Shown here piece by piece: positions 17,595 through 26,409 of a DNA stretch of 64,000 nucleotides (positions are counted from its first letter, which is position 1; every line of letters starts with the position of its first letter). Below the pieces are notes generated by a model. That model was not told the origin of the DNA. It did no database searches and worked only from the letters and a program-made list of their open reading frames with translations. A program made the position numbers and the translations under genes. Source of the DNA: Neobacillus rhizosphaerae (lineage in GTDB: Bacteria; Bacillota; Bacilli; Bacillales; Cytobacillaceae); NCBI RefSeq assembly GCF_937468385.1, contig NZ_CALBWS010000008.1:82015-146014 (forward strand), given 5' to 3'.

Positions 17595-18815
17595 TTACTC
17601 CTCTACAAGATGGAACTTAATCTCGTTTGCAGCACTTTTTGCAAGTTTTTTAGCTTCTTCCATACTTGCTCCTGTTGCAATCACGTAGGCATATCTATGA
17701 CCCATTGATAATGGTGGAGTTAACTTAGTTCCCTTTTTAGGCTTCACGTAAACTTTAACTACACCTGGGGACCTTATTGCCCTCCTTTTTCCGGTAACCT
17801 TTTCTAATATTCCCTTTTTCGAAACAATGACGTGCTGTGTAAATACGTAATTCGTACATCTTGGCATTAACGACGGGCTTTCTCCTACATATAATTTAAG
17901 GGTTTCTTCTACTAAATTAAACCCAAATGCAGCTAGAATCATATCATTCATTGCTCCACCGGAAACTCTGGGGTTGATTTCAATAAGTCTCCAACCGTCT
18001 TTTGTCCATCGTAATTCAAGGTGAAGGGCACCATTCTTTATTCCGAATTGTGAAATGATTGAATGCAGGACCTGTTCAATTCCTACTTTTATATGATTGG
18101 GAACATCCGCCAGCACACCATAACCTGTAATAATAAATCTTTTACCCTGCGTAATTTCTTGTTCGATAATACCAGCAATCATAATCTGATTGTTGTATAT
18201 GAGCGCCTCAACTAAATATTGGTTTCCATCAATATATTCTTCAATAATAATCGTTTCATCTGGATTCTTTTCTTGTAATCTTATTATCTGTTTTTCTAAT
18301 TGTTCTTTTGTTTCCACGAATAGCACGTCTTTAGATCCTGTTGATTTCGAAGATTTCACAATGACTGGAAATGCAAACTTTTTGTCTATCGTTTCGAATG
18401 GGATCGGCTTGTCTTGAGTGACAATGAGAAATTCAGGCGTATAAGGTTGATCCCTTAGAAAAACCCTTGTCCCCTCTTTATTTTCCATTTTTGAAATAGC
18501 TTCAGACGAAGAATAATTCTGACAAAATTCATCACAAAGAACGGAGGCACTATGAACATTAGCATCAATAAAACTGACAATCGCCTTAATATCCTTCCCC
18601 TTTAATCGTAACTTTTTAATTTCACCTTTCATTTCTGAAAGATTATTCGTATCAACCAAAATCATCTCATGAACATCCGTGTACTCTTTCCTTTGTTCCA
18701 ATTGCTTTTCATTATTTGTGAAAACAACAGTAAAATAACCAAGTCGCTCTGCTGCTTTAACTGCTTCTCTACTTGAGCCCGATTTATTTGTGCCTATAAA
18801 GATAATCGTTTTCAA
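17595..18815 (-). CDS. ATP-grasp carboxylate-amine ligase (paralogue 2)
   Basis: A 406-residue ATP-grasp protein, paralogue of the one at 13074. Start KTIIFIGTNKSGSSREAV; ATP-binding FPVIVKSSKSTGSKDVLFV; IIEEYIDGNQYLVEALI; Mg-binding ALHLELRW...LIEINPRVSGGAMNDM. The C-terminal blocks VTGKRRAIRSPGV and SMGHRYAYVIATG match the paralogue segment by segment. TTG 18815 is chosen because GGGAGTGG lies 6-7 nt upstream; the frame back to 18851 lacks a ribosome site. It runs opposite to its neighbours and diverges from a MurF-like gene. It probably ligates an amino acid or peptide carboxylate to an amine, with unknown substrates. Confidence 0.85.
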   Translation of the reverse strand: MKTIIFIGTNKSGSSREAVKAAERLGYFTVVFTNNEKQLEQRKEYTDVHEMILVDTNNLSEMKGEIKKLRLKGKDIKAIVSFIDANVHSASVLCDEFCQNYSSSEAISKMENKEGTRVFLRDQPYTPEFLIVTQDKPIPFETIDKKFAFPVIVKSSKSTGSKDVLFVETKEQLEKQIIRLQEKNPDETIIIEEYIDGNQYLVEALIYNNQIMIAGIIEQEITQGKRFIITGYGVLADVPNHIKVGIEQVLHSIISQFGIKNGALHLELRWTKDGWRLIEINPRVSGGAMNDMILAAFGFNLVEETLKLYVGESPSLMPRCTNYVFTQHVIVSKKGILEKVTGKRRAIRSPGVVKVYVKPKKGTKLTPPLSMGHRYAYVIATGASMEEAKKLAKSAANEIKFHLVEE

Positions 18816-19065
18816 ACGGTTCCACTCCCTACATAAACTTCGATAAAACAACTCGTTATATATTTATGAAACAGACCGTTTTTTGAATGGTTATGTATCA
18901 TGTAAGAGCCAATTAAATACAATAAAGGCGGCGTTGTATCGAATTTTTCAGAAAAGAGATTTTTATGGTGTTCCGCCAAAATGATCCTACTCTTGGTTAA
19001 TCGTACAAGCAACAGGAGTAATAAAAACATAATATGTCTAAAGTGAAAGGAGTGTAAATATCACA

Positions 19066-20445
19066 ATGAAGCCCCTCTCGGTTAGGCGAATAAGAACAAC
19101 TCTTGCCGGTGAATTGATTCAAGGGTCTGATTATGTGATTATTCATTATGGTGCATATCGGCTTAAACAAATAAAGGAACAAAATACCATTCTTTTTTCA
19201 AATAAGAGGATTGTAAATTGGGAAGGCCTAAAGAGATTTTTCCCTTTAGTACTTGTAACCGATCAGGAGTTTAGCAAAAATGGACAATTAGAGGATTTAA
19301 CTGTAATAAAAGTAAAAGATACGGAAGAGGCTTATTGGAAATTTGTGAATTACTACCGCAGCCTGTTTCAAATTCCTGTTGTCGCGATAACAGGAACTTC
19401 TGGAAAGACAACGACAAAAGAAATGATTAAGCATATTCTCTCAGCTGATAAAATAGTTACTTCTACAAACAGCAGTAATAATTCACGAACTGCTCATTTG
19501 CATTACCTTCTAAGCATTGATGATGATATCGAAGCAGCTGTTTTTGAAACTGCAGTTGGTGCACCTGGGGATGTACTAAAAGCAGGTGAATATTTCAAAC
19601 CCACAATAGGAATTATTACGAATATAGGTGCACACCACTTGAATTATTGCCAAACGCTGGAAGCCTATATTCATTCAAAGGGAGAAATGGCAAGAGCACT
19701 CAATAATTCAGGTGTACTCATCATAAATGCAGAGGATAAAAATAGTAGAAAAATAGATTTAACTAATTATCATGGAAGGATCATAAAAGTTGGCATCGAT
19801 TCGTCTTGTCATTATAAAGCTATCGATATTCAATACTGTAAAGACGGAATGCAATTTAGTGTCCAATATGAGCAGAATACTTACCCGATGTTCGTACCCG
19901 GATTTGGAGAGCATCAAGTTTATAATGCGCTTGCCGCTATTGCTGCTGTTCATGAAATAGGTGTTGATCTGATGGAAATCGCGGATAGATTGAAAACTTT
20001 TCAAAATTTAAATAAACATCTGCAAGTGTATGAAGGAATGAATGGATCAACCATTCTGGATGACACGTGGAGCATGACAACCACTTCATTGGAAGCAGCT
20101 CTAAAAGTGTTAAATGAACTTGGAAAAGAAAAAAAAAGAGTAGCAATATTAGGTACGATAACAGATTTAGGATCTTGGGGATATGTGATTCATGAGCAAG
20201 CCGGGGAAATAATATGTGAGAAAGGTGTAGATGTTCTCATTACAATAGGTGAGCACGCACGCATAATGGCTGACCATGCAGTGGAAAATGGGTTGAACGC
20301 ACAGGTCTATACATTTAAAAATAGTCCCCTAGCCTATGACCTACTAACAAAGATCGTAGACCAAGAGACCATTGTCCTTATTAAAGGGGATATGTACAGC
20401 AAGGCCATTATTGATTTGGCCTCTAAATTACGGAAGAAAAAATAA
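19066..20445 (+). CDS. Stand-alone MurF-like amide ligase (paralogue 1)
   Basis: A 459-residue Mur-ligase-family protein with AAAGGAGTG upstream. A short N-domain of about 100 residues (RRIRTTLAGELIQG) leads into the shared junction YWKFVNYYRSLFQIPVVAITG and the P-loop GTSGKTTTKEM. Also present are TNIGAHHLNYCQ, the carbamylated-Lys context YIHSKGEMARAL, GFGEHQVYNALAAIAAVHE and LDDTWSMTTTSLEAALKVL (MurF has DDSYNANPxS here). It resembles MurF without the usual UDP-MurNAc-binding sequence. Its closest relative in the window is 26635-28020. It is unlikely to be the essential MurF and fits the spore ligase cluster, adding an amino acid to an acceptor carboxylate. Confidence 0.82.
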   Translation: MKPLSVRRIRTTLAGELIQGSDYVIIHYGAYRLKQIKEQNTILFSNKRIVNWEGLKRFFPLVLVTDQEFSKNGQLEDLTVIKVKDTEEAYWKFVNYYRSLFQIPVVAITGTSGKTTTKEMIKHILSADKIVTSTNSSNNSRTAHLHYLLSIDDDIEAAVFETAVGAPGDVLKAGEYFKPTIGIITNIGAHHLNYCQTLEAYIHSKGEMARALNNSGVLIINAEDKNSRKIDLTNYHGRIIKVGIDSSCHYKAIDIQYCKDGMQFSVQYEQNTYPMFVPGFGEHQVYNALAAIAAVHEIGVDLMEIADRLKTFQNLNKHLQVYEGMNGSTILDDTWSMTTTSLEAALKVLNELGKEKKRVAILGTITDLGSWGYVIHEQAGEIICEKGVDVLITIGEHARIMADHAVENGLNAQVYTFKNSPLAYDLLTKIVDQETIVLIKGDMYSKAIIDLASKLRKKK

Positions 20446-20449
20446 CTTA

Positions 20450-20487
20450 CCTTTGACAGTTTTGTAGTTCAAAGGGGAGCTTTTTTT
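20450..20487 (+). terminator. Probable terminator
   Basis: CCTTTGA and TCAAAGG pair across an 11-base loop, with a seven-T run a few bases after the stem. It lies just after the MurF-like gene. Confidence 0.5.
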
Positions 20488-20553
20488 GGACAAGTCTTTC
20501 TTTATTATTCCTATTCGCGCTCATTTCGAAAAAAATTGGACAAACACTGTGCC

Positions 20554-20581
20554 ACATTTCAAATCACTTTTATATATTATA
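20554..20581 (+). promoter_or_regulatory. Near-consensus sigmaK-type promoter
   Basis: AC at 20554-20555, 17 bases, then TATATTATA at 20573-20581, one mismatch from CATAnnnTA. The start codon of the next gene is at 20610, so the leader is short. Confidence 0.4.
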
Positions 20582-20609
20582 GTATTCTACTAGAAAGGAG
20601 GGATAATGA

Positions 20610-21044
20610 ATGGGTATTCTTTGTACTTGTGGAGTCTTGGTTAATAATGCTGTCTCTACAAATAATAATGTTAAATTTGAAGGACAAAATGGAACGACCA
20701 AAGGTGACTTAACCTATAATGCAGATGTTTGTGTCTCTACGCTTGAAACCTCGACTCTCTCTTTAAATTTCGTAGACACGGAAACAGGAGCAAACAGCTT
20801 CACATTTACTGCAAATTCAATCACTTCTGTTACCTGTAAGCAGGAAGGTCAGAACTGTGTAGTGACGGTTGATGGTACGGGATTAGTTAACGGGGAACAA
20901 TTTGCTTTTGAAGCTGTGTTTAGAGACCAGGTTGCTTCAGCCGCGAATGATAACGTGCAATCGTTTGTCATTACTGGTTTCTTTGACCAAAATGGCGCTG
21001 CACCTGTTCCTCAAGGCACAATTATAGCTCTAGGATGTCAGTAA
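20610..21044 (+). CDS. Small Cys-ended protein, possible spore-surface protein
   Basis: A 144-residue protein with AAAGGAGGG before ATG 20610 and a terminator right after it. There is no signal peptide. The sequence is Thr/Asn/Val-rich with alternating beta-type residues. Cysteines lie at the N-terminus (GILCTCG), in the middle (ADVCVST, VTCKQEGQNCVV) and at the last-but-one residue (LGCQ). Cys-x-Cys at one end and a Cys at the other recalls self-assembling spore-surface and appendage subunits, which cross-link neighbours. I do not recognise the family, so this is a shape analogy only. It sits alone between MurF-like and YheC/D genes behind a sigmaK-like promoter. Confidence 0.6.
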   Translation: MGILCTCGVLVNNAVSTNNNVKFEGQNGTTKGDLTYNADVCVSTLETSTLSLNFVDTETGANSFTFTANSITSVTCKQEGQNCVVTVDGTGLVNGEQFAFEAVFRDQVASAANDNVQSFVITGFFDQNGAAPVPQGTIIALGCQ

Positions 21045-21056
21045 AAATATTTATAG

Positions 21057-21088
21057 AACTCTTGGTGAATTTATGCCAGGAGTTTTTT
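21057..21088 (+). terminator. Rho-independent terminator
   Basis: AACTCTTGG and CCAGGAGTT pair with one G-U and are followed by TTTTATTTTTT. Confidence 0.85.
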
Positions 21089-21177
21089 ATTTTTTCATAT
21101 TAAACTAACAAAATATCCAAGAAAAAATGATTTAGATGAATAGTATAGAGTATGAACAATTAAGAGAGGTGGGGACT

Positions 21178-22494
21178 TTGAAGGCCAGTAGTGGTCGAAT
21201 AAGCCAGTATAGACTATTAAATTCTGAAGAAAAATTATCTAAACACCTGTTAGAAACTAAACTATTTTCAAAGGATTCCCTATTCACATTTTTAGAAAAA
21301 TATAAAACGATTGTCATTAAACCTGCTTTTGGCCCAGGTGAGATTTTTGTTTCCTCAGAAAATAATCAATTTAAGATCATCTCAAGGGCGAAGCTGACTA
21401 AACTAATTGACAAAGAAGATCTTTATCAACATCTGGTTCGTCATAAATTAACTCAAAAACACCATATCATTCAGCCTGGCAAATTCCATTCATATTTTCT
21501 CCAGAGCCCCTTCCAATATTTCGTCACCGTTCATCGAAAATCACCTTCTGCTGAATGGTGCTCTGTATCCAAAACGGAGAAAAAACGCTCTTTGTTCGGC
21601 CAGTTTTTTTACATGTATTTTTTAAAAAAGATCGAGAACATATCTATTCTAGCAGCGAACACACTCGGGGAAGCTTTTCCAGAATGCAATACGATTGTCA
21701 TTGAAATCGCATATGACCTAAAAGGAGGAATATGGATTCAAGATACTATATTGCATTACCCTACAAGTAAGTGGAGCCAGTTCACTACACTTAACAGCAA
21801 TAGTACTCTTTCTTCTTTTTTACCAAATACAGATTTATTCAGTAAAGTTACTTTTAATCATTTTCTTCTCAAATATAAAGACGTAATCATTAAGCCTTGT
21901 AACGGCCAAAAAGGTTTAGGAATCGTAAAAATCAGCTCAAACGATCAGCTCACTTATGAAATCCACACAGGAAGAAAAAAGCTCATGAAGGCGAGCATAG
22001 AGGAAGCTTATTGTTTTATTGAGGAACATTTTTTAACAAGGAAGAATTATATAGTTCAGCAACCATTACCACTAGCGACGATTAATGATTGTCCAATCGA
22101 TGTAAGAGTCATTATTCAAAAGTACGATTCAGCTTGGCATGTTTCTGGAAAAATCGTTAAAGTCGCTGATCAAGATTTCTTCATTACCAATGCAACCCAG
22201 AAACTACTATCACTGGAGGAAGCTATTCAAGACTCAAACATAACAAATAAGAATAAAGAAACGCTTGAATCAAAAATGGAAGCCATTTGCATCTCTGCTG
22301 CTAATCAGCTTGAAGAAAACGTTCGAGAGATTACTATCATTGGATTTGACATTGGAGTCACCGATCAAGGGGATATCTGGATCATTGAAGGAAATTATCA
22401 ACCAGACCTCTCCATGTTTTATAGGCTGGAAAACCATGACATGTATATGAATATATTAAAAGCTAAACAAGATGCGAGGTTTCTCGAATCCTAA
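21178..22494 (+). CDS. Tandem YheC/YheD-type ATP-grasp protein
   Basis: A protein of 438 residues with two ATP-grasp-like halves. The second half (from about residue 210) keeps the motifs: DVIIKPCNGQKGLGIVKIS, YIVQQPLPL, PIDVRVIIQKYDSAWHVSG and the Mg-binding GFDIGVTDQGDIWIIEGNYQPD. The first half is eroded: IVIKPAFGPGEIFVS is kept, but the metal-binding block reads VIEIAYDLKGGIWIQDT and lacks the usual E-x-N. The chosen start is TTG 21178, preceded by AGAGGTGGGG; ATG 21136 has no ribosome site. YheC/YheD proteins of B. subtilis are spore-coat-associated. The next ATP-grasp gene starts 69 bases after this stop, so both are probably co-transcribed. Confidence 0.75.
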   Translation: MKASSGRISQYRLLNSEEKLSKHLLETKLFSKDSLFTFLEKYKTIVIKPAFGPGEIFVSSENNQFKIISRAKLTKLIDKEDLYQHLVRHKLTQKHHIIQPGKFHSYFLQSPFQYFVTVHRKSPSAEWCSVSKTEKKRSLFGQFFYMYFLKKIENISILAANTLGEAFPECNTIVIEIAYDLKGGIWIQDTILHYPTSKWSQFTTLNSNSTLSSFLPNTDLFSKVTFNHFLLKYKDVIIKPCNGQKGLGIVKISSNDQLTYEIHTGRKKLMKASIEEAYCFIEEHFLTRKNYIVQQPLPLATINDCPIDVRVIIQKYDSAWHVSGKIVKVADQDFFITNATQKLLSLEEAIQDSNITNKNKETLESKMEAICISAANQLEENVREITIIGFDIGVTDQGDIWIIEGNYQPDLSMFYRLENHDMYMNILKAKQDARFLES

Positions 22495-22563
22495 TAGTGT
22501 CCCTTCTACCATCCACACAAAGTTACAAACAAACCAAAATAAATGACTAATGAGGTGTCTTTC

Positions 22564-23346
22564 GTGAGCGATACTCTAGGGAAATGGAAACAAAGTTTGC
22601 TTTTGCAACAAAATCCTATAACAGCCAAATTTATTCCAGAAACGACCAAATACAGTCTTGAAAACCTATTAGATTTTATTAGTCGTTATGATTTTGTTTA
22701 TGTTAAATACAATTCAGCCGGACAAGGAAGAGCAATGTATAAAGTTTACAAAAGAAAAGACGAGCATTATTGCTTTAACGGTTTTACCATGCAAGGTGAA
22801 CCAATAAATAAATGTGTTGCGGCAATTGAGGATTTTCACCAACTTCTACACCCATTTGAGAAATTTGGGAAATTAAGTGGCACCTATATTATTCAGGAGG
22901 GAATCCAGAGTTGGATTCAAAATGGACAGCCCTTTAGCATTCGGGTTCATGTGCAGAATTTAAAGGGAGAATGGGTTATTGGTGGCATGTTTGGAAAGAT
23001 TGGAATATCAGCAACAATTGATCATGGAATAGCCAACACCCATCGGGGGGCTCTTGTACTGTCGTTAGATGAATTGTTGATGTTACATTCAGAAATGGAG
23101 GATTCTAAGAAAAAAGAGGTCGTTGATTGTTTAAAGGAAGTTTCTATCACAGTAGCTGAAGTGATTTCTTCCTATTTCCCTTGCAGGGAATATGGCCTTG
23201 ATTTTGGGTTAAATCGCACAGGAAGACCTGTATTATTTGAAGTGAATACAACTCCAGGAATCGGCGGATTTGCTCGCATTGAAAATAAGACCATATGGAA
23301 ACGAATTGTGGAAATTCGGAAATTACAAAATGAGACTGATTCGTAA
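22564..23346 (+). CDS. YheC/YheD-type ATP-grasp protein
   Basis: A 260-residue single ATP-grasp domain from GTG 22564, with TGAGGTG upstream; ATG 22543 lacks a ribosome site. Motifs: FVYVKYNSAGQGRAMYKVYK, YIIQEGIQSW, FSIRVHVQNLKGEWVIGGM, and the Mg-binding YGLDFGLNRTGRPVLFEVNTTPGIGG. The ATP-lysine region reads VKYNS rather than VKP. Its stop codon lies right at the left edge of an IS1182 transposase remnant, so the 3' end may have been trimmed or rebuilt. It is very similar to the decayed copy at 23674-24145. Confidence 0.8.
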   Translation: MSDTLGKWKQSLLLQQNPITAKFIPETTKYSLENLLDFISRYDFVYVKYNSAGQGRAMYKVYKRKDEHYCFNGFTMQGEPINKCVAAIEDFHQLLHPFEKFGKLSGTYIIQEGIQSWIQNGQPFSIRVHVQNLKGEWVIGGMFGKIGISATIDHGIANTHRGALVLSLDELLMLHSEMEDSKKKEVVDCLKEVSITVAEVISSYFPCREYGLDFGLNRTGRPVLFEVNTTPGIGGFARIENKTIWKRIVEIRKLQNETDS

Positions 23347-23348
23347 GA

Positions 23349-23573
23349 CTGCATAAAATACACCTTCGTCATACAGAAGAGAATAAATTGATTTATGCAC
23401 GCCGTAAAGAAGCAATTGAACGTGTATTTGCAGATGCAAAAGAGAAGCATGGTATGCGATGGACAACCTTAAGAGGTCTTAAAAAATTGTCCATGCAGGC
23501 GATGCTTACTTTTGCTGCCATGAATTTAAAGAAGATGGCTACATGGACTTGGAATAGTCCAAAAACGGGATAA
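23349..23573 (+). pseudogene. IS1182-family transposase remnant (C-terminus)
   Basis: An open frame without a start reads LHKIHLRHTEENKLIYARRK then AIERVFADAKEKHGMRWTTL, RGLKKLSMQAMLTFAAMNLK and ends KMATWTW plus a short tail. This is the C-terminal DDE block of IS1182-type transposases common in Bacillus. The N-terminal three quarters are absent, so it cannot be active. It lies between a YheC/D gene and a decayed YheC/D copy and probably marks the event that broke the latter. Confidence 0.85.
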
Positions 23574-23673
23574 ATATTGACCCCGGAGGGGTCTACTTTA
23601 AGAAAAATTCAACAGAAATATACATAAAAATAGAAAAAGGCAACCGAATGGGGACATTCGAAATGCCCTTTGT

Positions 23674-24145
23674 CTACAAACCACGATGTCTGTTCACAAT
23701 TCTATCATTGCCTGCTGAAAGTTTTCCAAGCATTCCTCCGACAATCCATTTCATGAACCCTAATACCTGATGATAGTCCACTGGGAGTTGTACTTTGGAT
23801 TCCTTCTTGAATAACATATGGAAGGATTCTCTGAAATTTAGTATATGGTTGAATGAAATTATGCAAATCCTCGATTGTAGCAATATGCTCATCTACGGAT
23901 TTTCCTTGCAGCGAGCAGCCCAAAATATGATATCCACCTTGTGTCTCTTTATTGACGAGTAAAATCCCTCTTCCCTGACCACTTAAATCAGGTTTAATAA
24001 ATACTGTCTTATATCTATTTATAAAATTCAATAAATCGTCTTTACTATACGACCTGGTTTCCGGAAAACAACGGGACAGGATAGAGTCATTCATAAATAG
24101 CTTAGCTTGTTCCCACTTGCCAATATTGAAGGTAAGAATAAACAC
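23674..24145 (-). pseudogene. Truncated, frameshifted YheC/YheD ATP-grasp gene
   Basis: Reading leftward from GTG 24145, the first 120 or so residues match the neighbour at 22564: IGKWEQAKLF, PETRSYSKDDLLNFINRY, VFIKPDLSGQGRGILLV, YVIQEGIQS and GIRVH. Near 23755 the frame shifts and continues as MKWIVGGMLGKLSAGNDRIV and NRHRGL, which aligns to the neighbour's EWVIGGMFGKIG ... ANTHRGAL. The Mg-binding C-terminal third is missing, ending close to the IS1182 remnant. It starts 36 bases after the kamA-like gene on the same strand, so an intact ancestor was probably co-transcribed with the aminomutase. Confidence 0.85.
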
Positions 24146-24181
24146 CTCTCCAAATTTTTTGATTTTTGCCTTCTTTTCATT

Positions 24182-25357
24182 TTATTCAGAGGATCCTATT
24201 TTTTTGAAAGGCATCGTGGGTAATTCATTAACCGAAACAACTTTATCAGTCTTTTTTATCGGCTTTTTCCAATATTGTTCATTGTCCGGTAAATCATCAA
24301 ACCAGGAAGCGGAAGGAGGACAATCCAAGATCATGAACTTTCCATAATCACCATCACGTGATTGATGATACTTAAGGTAAGCCTTTCCGTTTTCGATTGC
24401 TAGAATTTCAATTTTCCCGGAGGTGTGACTCATTACTAATTTAACCCTTTTTCCTAGCCCTGAAGTTCTAGCCTTCGCTTGTTCTACAATTTGGTAAACC
24501 TGTTCCAAGGTAAGGACAAAGGAACTATTTCCTGCTACTGGCCTATTCACAAAAAAATAATATGGCGTTACCCCTGCCCAGGAAAGTTGATCCAATAATT
24601 CTCCTAGTACAATTGGGTCATCATTAATCCCTTTAAGTACAGGAGTTTGATTTACGACAATGACGCCTGCTTCGTGCAAAGACTGGACAGCTTTTCGGGC
24701 CTGTTCAGTAAATTCCCGCGGATGATTAATGTGTGCCATGACATAAATACGTTTATCTTCTTTAGAAAACTCCTTTAATGTAGACAGCAGATTTATATCT
24801 TCATAAATTCTCATGGGATTAAATACTGGCATTTTTGAACCAATACGAACGATTTTCACATGATCAATAGACCTTAATTCCTCGAGAATCCAACGGAGTT
24901 TTGCGGTTCCCAAGATTAGCGGATCTCCCCCAGTGAGAAGAACATTATTAATCTCCGGTGTCTCCCTGATATATTTGAGACCCTCAGTTACATCTGGCAT
25001 TGCTTCCTTTACGTCCGACCGGAATAATCGTTTTCGAAAGCAATATCTGCAATAGGCTCCACAAACTTCTGAAACCAATAGAAGTGCAGTTGTTGAATAT
25101 TTATGCTGACAACCTGGTACATGATAATTCGTATCCTCATCCGATGCATCCCATCGACCATATTCCAATAATTCTTCTGAATCTGGAATGACCAGCTTTT
25201 TTAAGGGGTCTTGTGGATCGGACCAGTCAATAAGGCTAAGATAATATTCATTTACCCTGAATACGAATTTTTCTGAAACCTGCTTAAGTGTCTCTTTTTC
25301 TTCCTTTGTTAAATACGGTATTTTGTCTAAATCAGTTATATATTTAGGCTGTTCCAC
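24182..25357 (-). CDS. KamA-family radical-SAM amino acid 2,3-aminomutase
   Basis: A 391-residue protein from GTG 25357 with AGGAGGAAA upstream. The [4Fe-4S]/SAM motif is CGAYCRYC, LLTGGDPL follows, and a Lys in SHTSGK aligns with the PLP Lys of lysine 2,3-aminomutase. Of the two Asp residues that bind the lysine side chain in the clostridial enzyme, the first has a counterpart in GINDD, but the second position (VVDAPGGGGK there) reads VMSHTSGK here, with no Asp. The enzyme class (alpha to beta amino acid, using SAM, PLP and Fe-S) is clear, but the substrate is not necessarily lysine. No ablB-type acetyltransferase is nearby. A decayed ATP-grasp gene follows, suggesting that the beta-amino acid is fed to the ligases. 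Confidence 0.85.
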   Translation of the reverse strand: MEQPKYITDLDKIPYLTKEEKETLKQVSEKFVFRVNEYYLSLIDWSDPQDPLKKLVIPDSEELLEYGRWDASDEDTNYHVPGCQHKYSTTALLLVSEVCGAYCRYCFRKRLFRSDVKEAMPDVTEGLKYIRETPEINNVLLTGGDPLILGTAKLRWILEELRSIDHVKIVRIGSKMPVFNPMRIYEDINLLSTLKEFSKEDKRIYVMAHINHPREFTEQARKAVQSLHEAGVIVVNQTPVLKGINDDPIVLGELLDQLSWAGVTPYYFFVNRPVAGNSSFVLTLEQVYQIVEQAKARTSGLGKRVKLVMSHTSGKIEILAIENGKAYLKYHQSRDGDYGKFMILDCPPSASWFDDLPDNEQYWKKPIKKTDKVVSVNELPTMPFKKIGSSE

Positions 25358-25650
25358 CTTATTTCCTCCTTCGTCTTTTCATTGTTCGCAGGCAACTCTC
25401 TCAATTGTTCAAATTCTCTATGACCATTTTATGAGATACAGGAAATGGCGGGCACGGCGTATAAGGTAAAAAGAGATTATTAGGTTATCTTTTATCGTTA
25501 ATATTAATGGTGAAATAAATTCTCTTCATTTTGGACAGGTAACTATACATTAAATATAAAAATTCATAATTTAATATATATGAATTTACTGTGTGTATTG
25601 AAATATTAAGGCTAGTCCAAAACATTTAAGATACTTAGGAAGGTGAGCCA
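25358..25650. other. Divergent promoter region
   Basis: This 293-base space separates the leftward aminomutase from a rightward ATP-grasp gene. The right part holds the sigmaK-type promoter listed separately. Leftward, CATAGAGAA and CATAAAATG are near -10 matches for the aminomutase, but neither has a convincing partner. Confidence 0.4.
25547..25573 (+). promoter_or_regulatory. Consensus sigmaK-type promoter
   Basis: AC at 25547-25548, exactly 16 bases, then CATAATTTA at 25565-25573. This matches the known sigmaK consensus (AC, N16-17, CATAnnnTA) in full. The ATG of the ATP-grasp gene is 77 bases downstream. It implies late mother-cell expression. Confidence 0.65.
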
Positions 25651-26409
25651 ATGGCTATTGAAAGACGCCAGGTAAAAAGTAAAGCCGTCATGTTTTATGT
25701 TCTTCAGTCCTACCCTGAAACTAAAGATTATCTGCCTCATACAGAGATACTTGAATATCGCGCATTCAGGAAAATGATGGAATCCTACAACAAGATTTAT
25801 TTGAAACCGGATCAAGGCTGCAAATCGAAAGGAGTTATCCGAATCGAGAATGCAGAAAATGGATTGTATTTAATACGCAGAAGTGAATCGGCGACACCCC
25901 AAGAATTTCACAAGTTCCCTGATTTATGGAAAACTGTTCAACTTATGACCTCTCATACTCGCCATATCATACAAAAAGGAATAGAAAGTGTCACCTTGGA
26001 TCAAAGAAATTTTGACATAAGAGCACACGTCCTTCGTGTAAGGGGAGAGTGGACCATAGGCGGCATTTGTGTCCGTCTCGGGGCACCTGGATCTATTGTT
26101 ACCACCTCCCTTATAGGCGGAACACCAATCCAACTGGATACTCTGTTTACTGATATGCTCGGTTATACAGAAGAGGATCAGCAGCAGGTAAAAGAAAAAC
26201 TACATGATTGTATTTTAAATACAGCAAAAAAAATAAGCCCTGTGTATCCAAATAACAAGGAATTTGGCATTGACATGGGTTTAGATGCAGAGAAGCAGGT
26301 TTGGCTATATGAGGTGAATACCGCTCCACTTGTGAACGGGAATTTCAAGCTTCTGCATGATTTAACACTATATGAGAAAATCACATCTCTGCGAAGAATA
26401 TCAAAATAA
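25651..26409 (+). CDS. YheC/YheD-type ATP-grasp protein
   Basis: A 252-residue ATP-grasp protein with TTAGGAAGG before ATG 25651. Motifs: KIYLKPDQGCKSKGVIRIE, HIIQKGIESV, FDIRAHVLRVRGEWTIGG, and the Mg-binding FGIDMGLDAEKQVWLYEVN followed by TAPLVNG. All expected ATP-grasp positions look intact. It is transcribed from a full sigmaK-type promoter and is followed, 225 bases on, by a MurF-like gene with its own sigmaK-type promoter. This is direct evidence that the ATP-grasp and Mur-type ligases work in the sporulating mother cell. The acceptor and donor are unknown. Confidence 0.83.
   Translation: MAIERRQVKSKAVMFYVLQSYPETKDYLPHTEILEYRAFRKMMESYNKIYLKPDQGCKSKGVIRIENAENGLYLIRRSESATPQEFHKFPDLWKTVQLMTSHTRHIIQKGIESVTLDQRNFDIRAHVLRVRGEWTIGGICVRLGAPGSIVTTSLIGGTPIQLDTLFTDMLGYTEEDQQQVKEKLHDCILNTAKKISPVYPNNKEFGIDMGLDAEKQVWLYEVNTAPLVNGNFKLLHDLTLYEKITSLRRISK

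Noticed and set aside
24182..25357. Assignment as acetyl-beta-lysine (ablA) osmolyte gene
   Set aside because: No ablB acetyltransferase is adjacent, the second substrate Asp seems absent, and the context is ligases.
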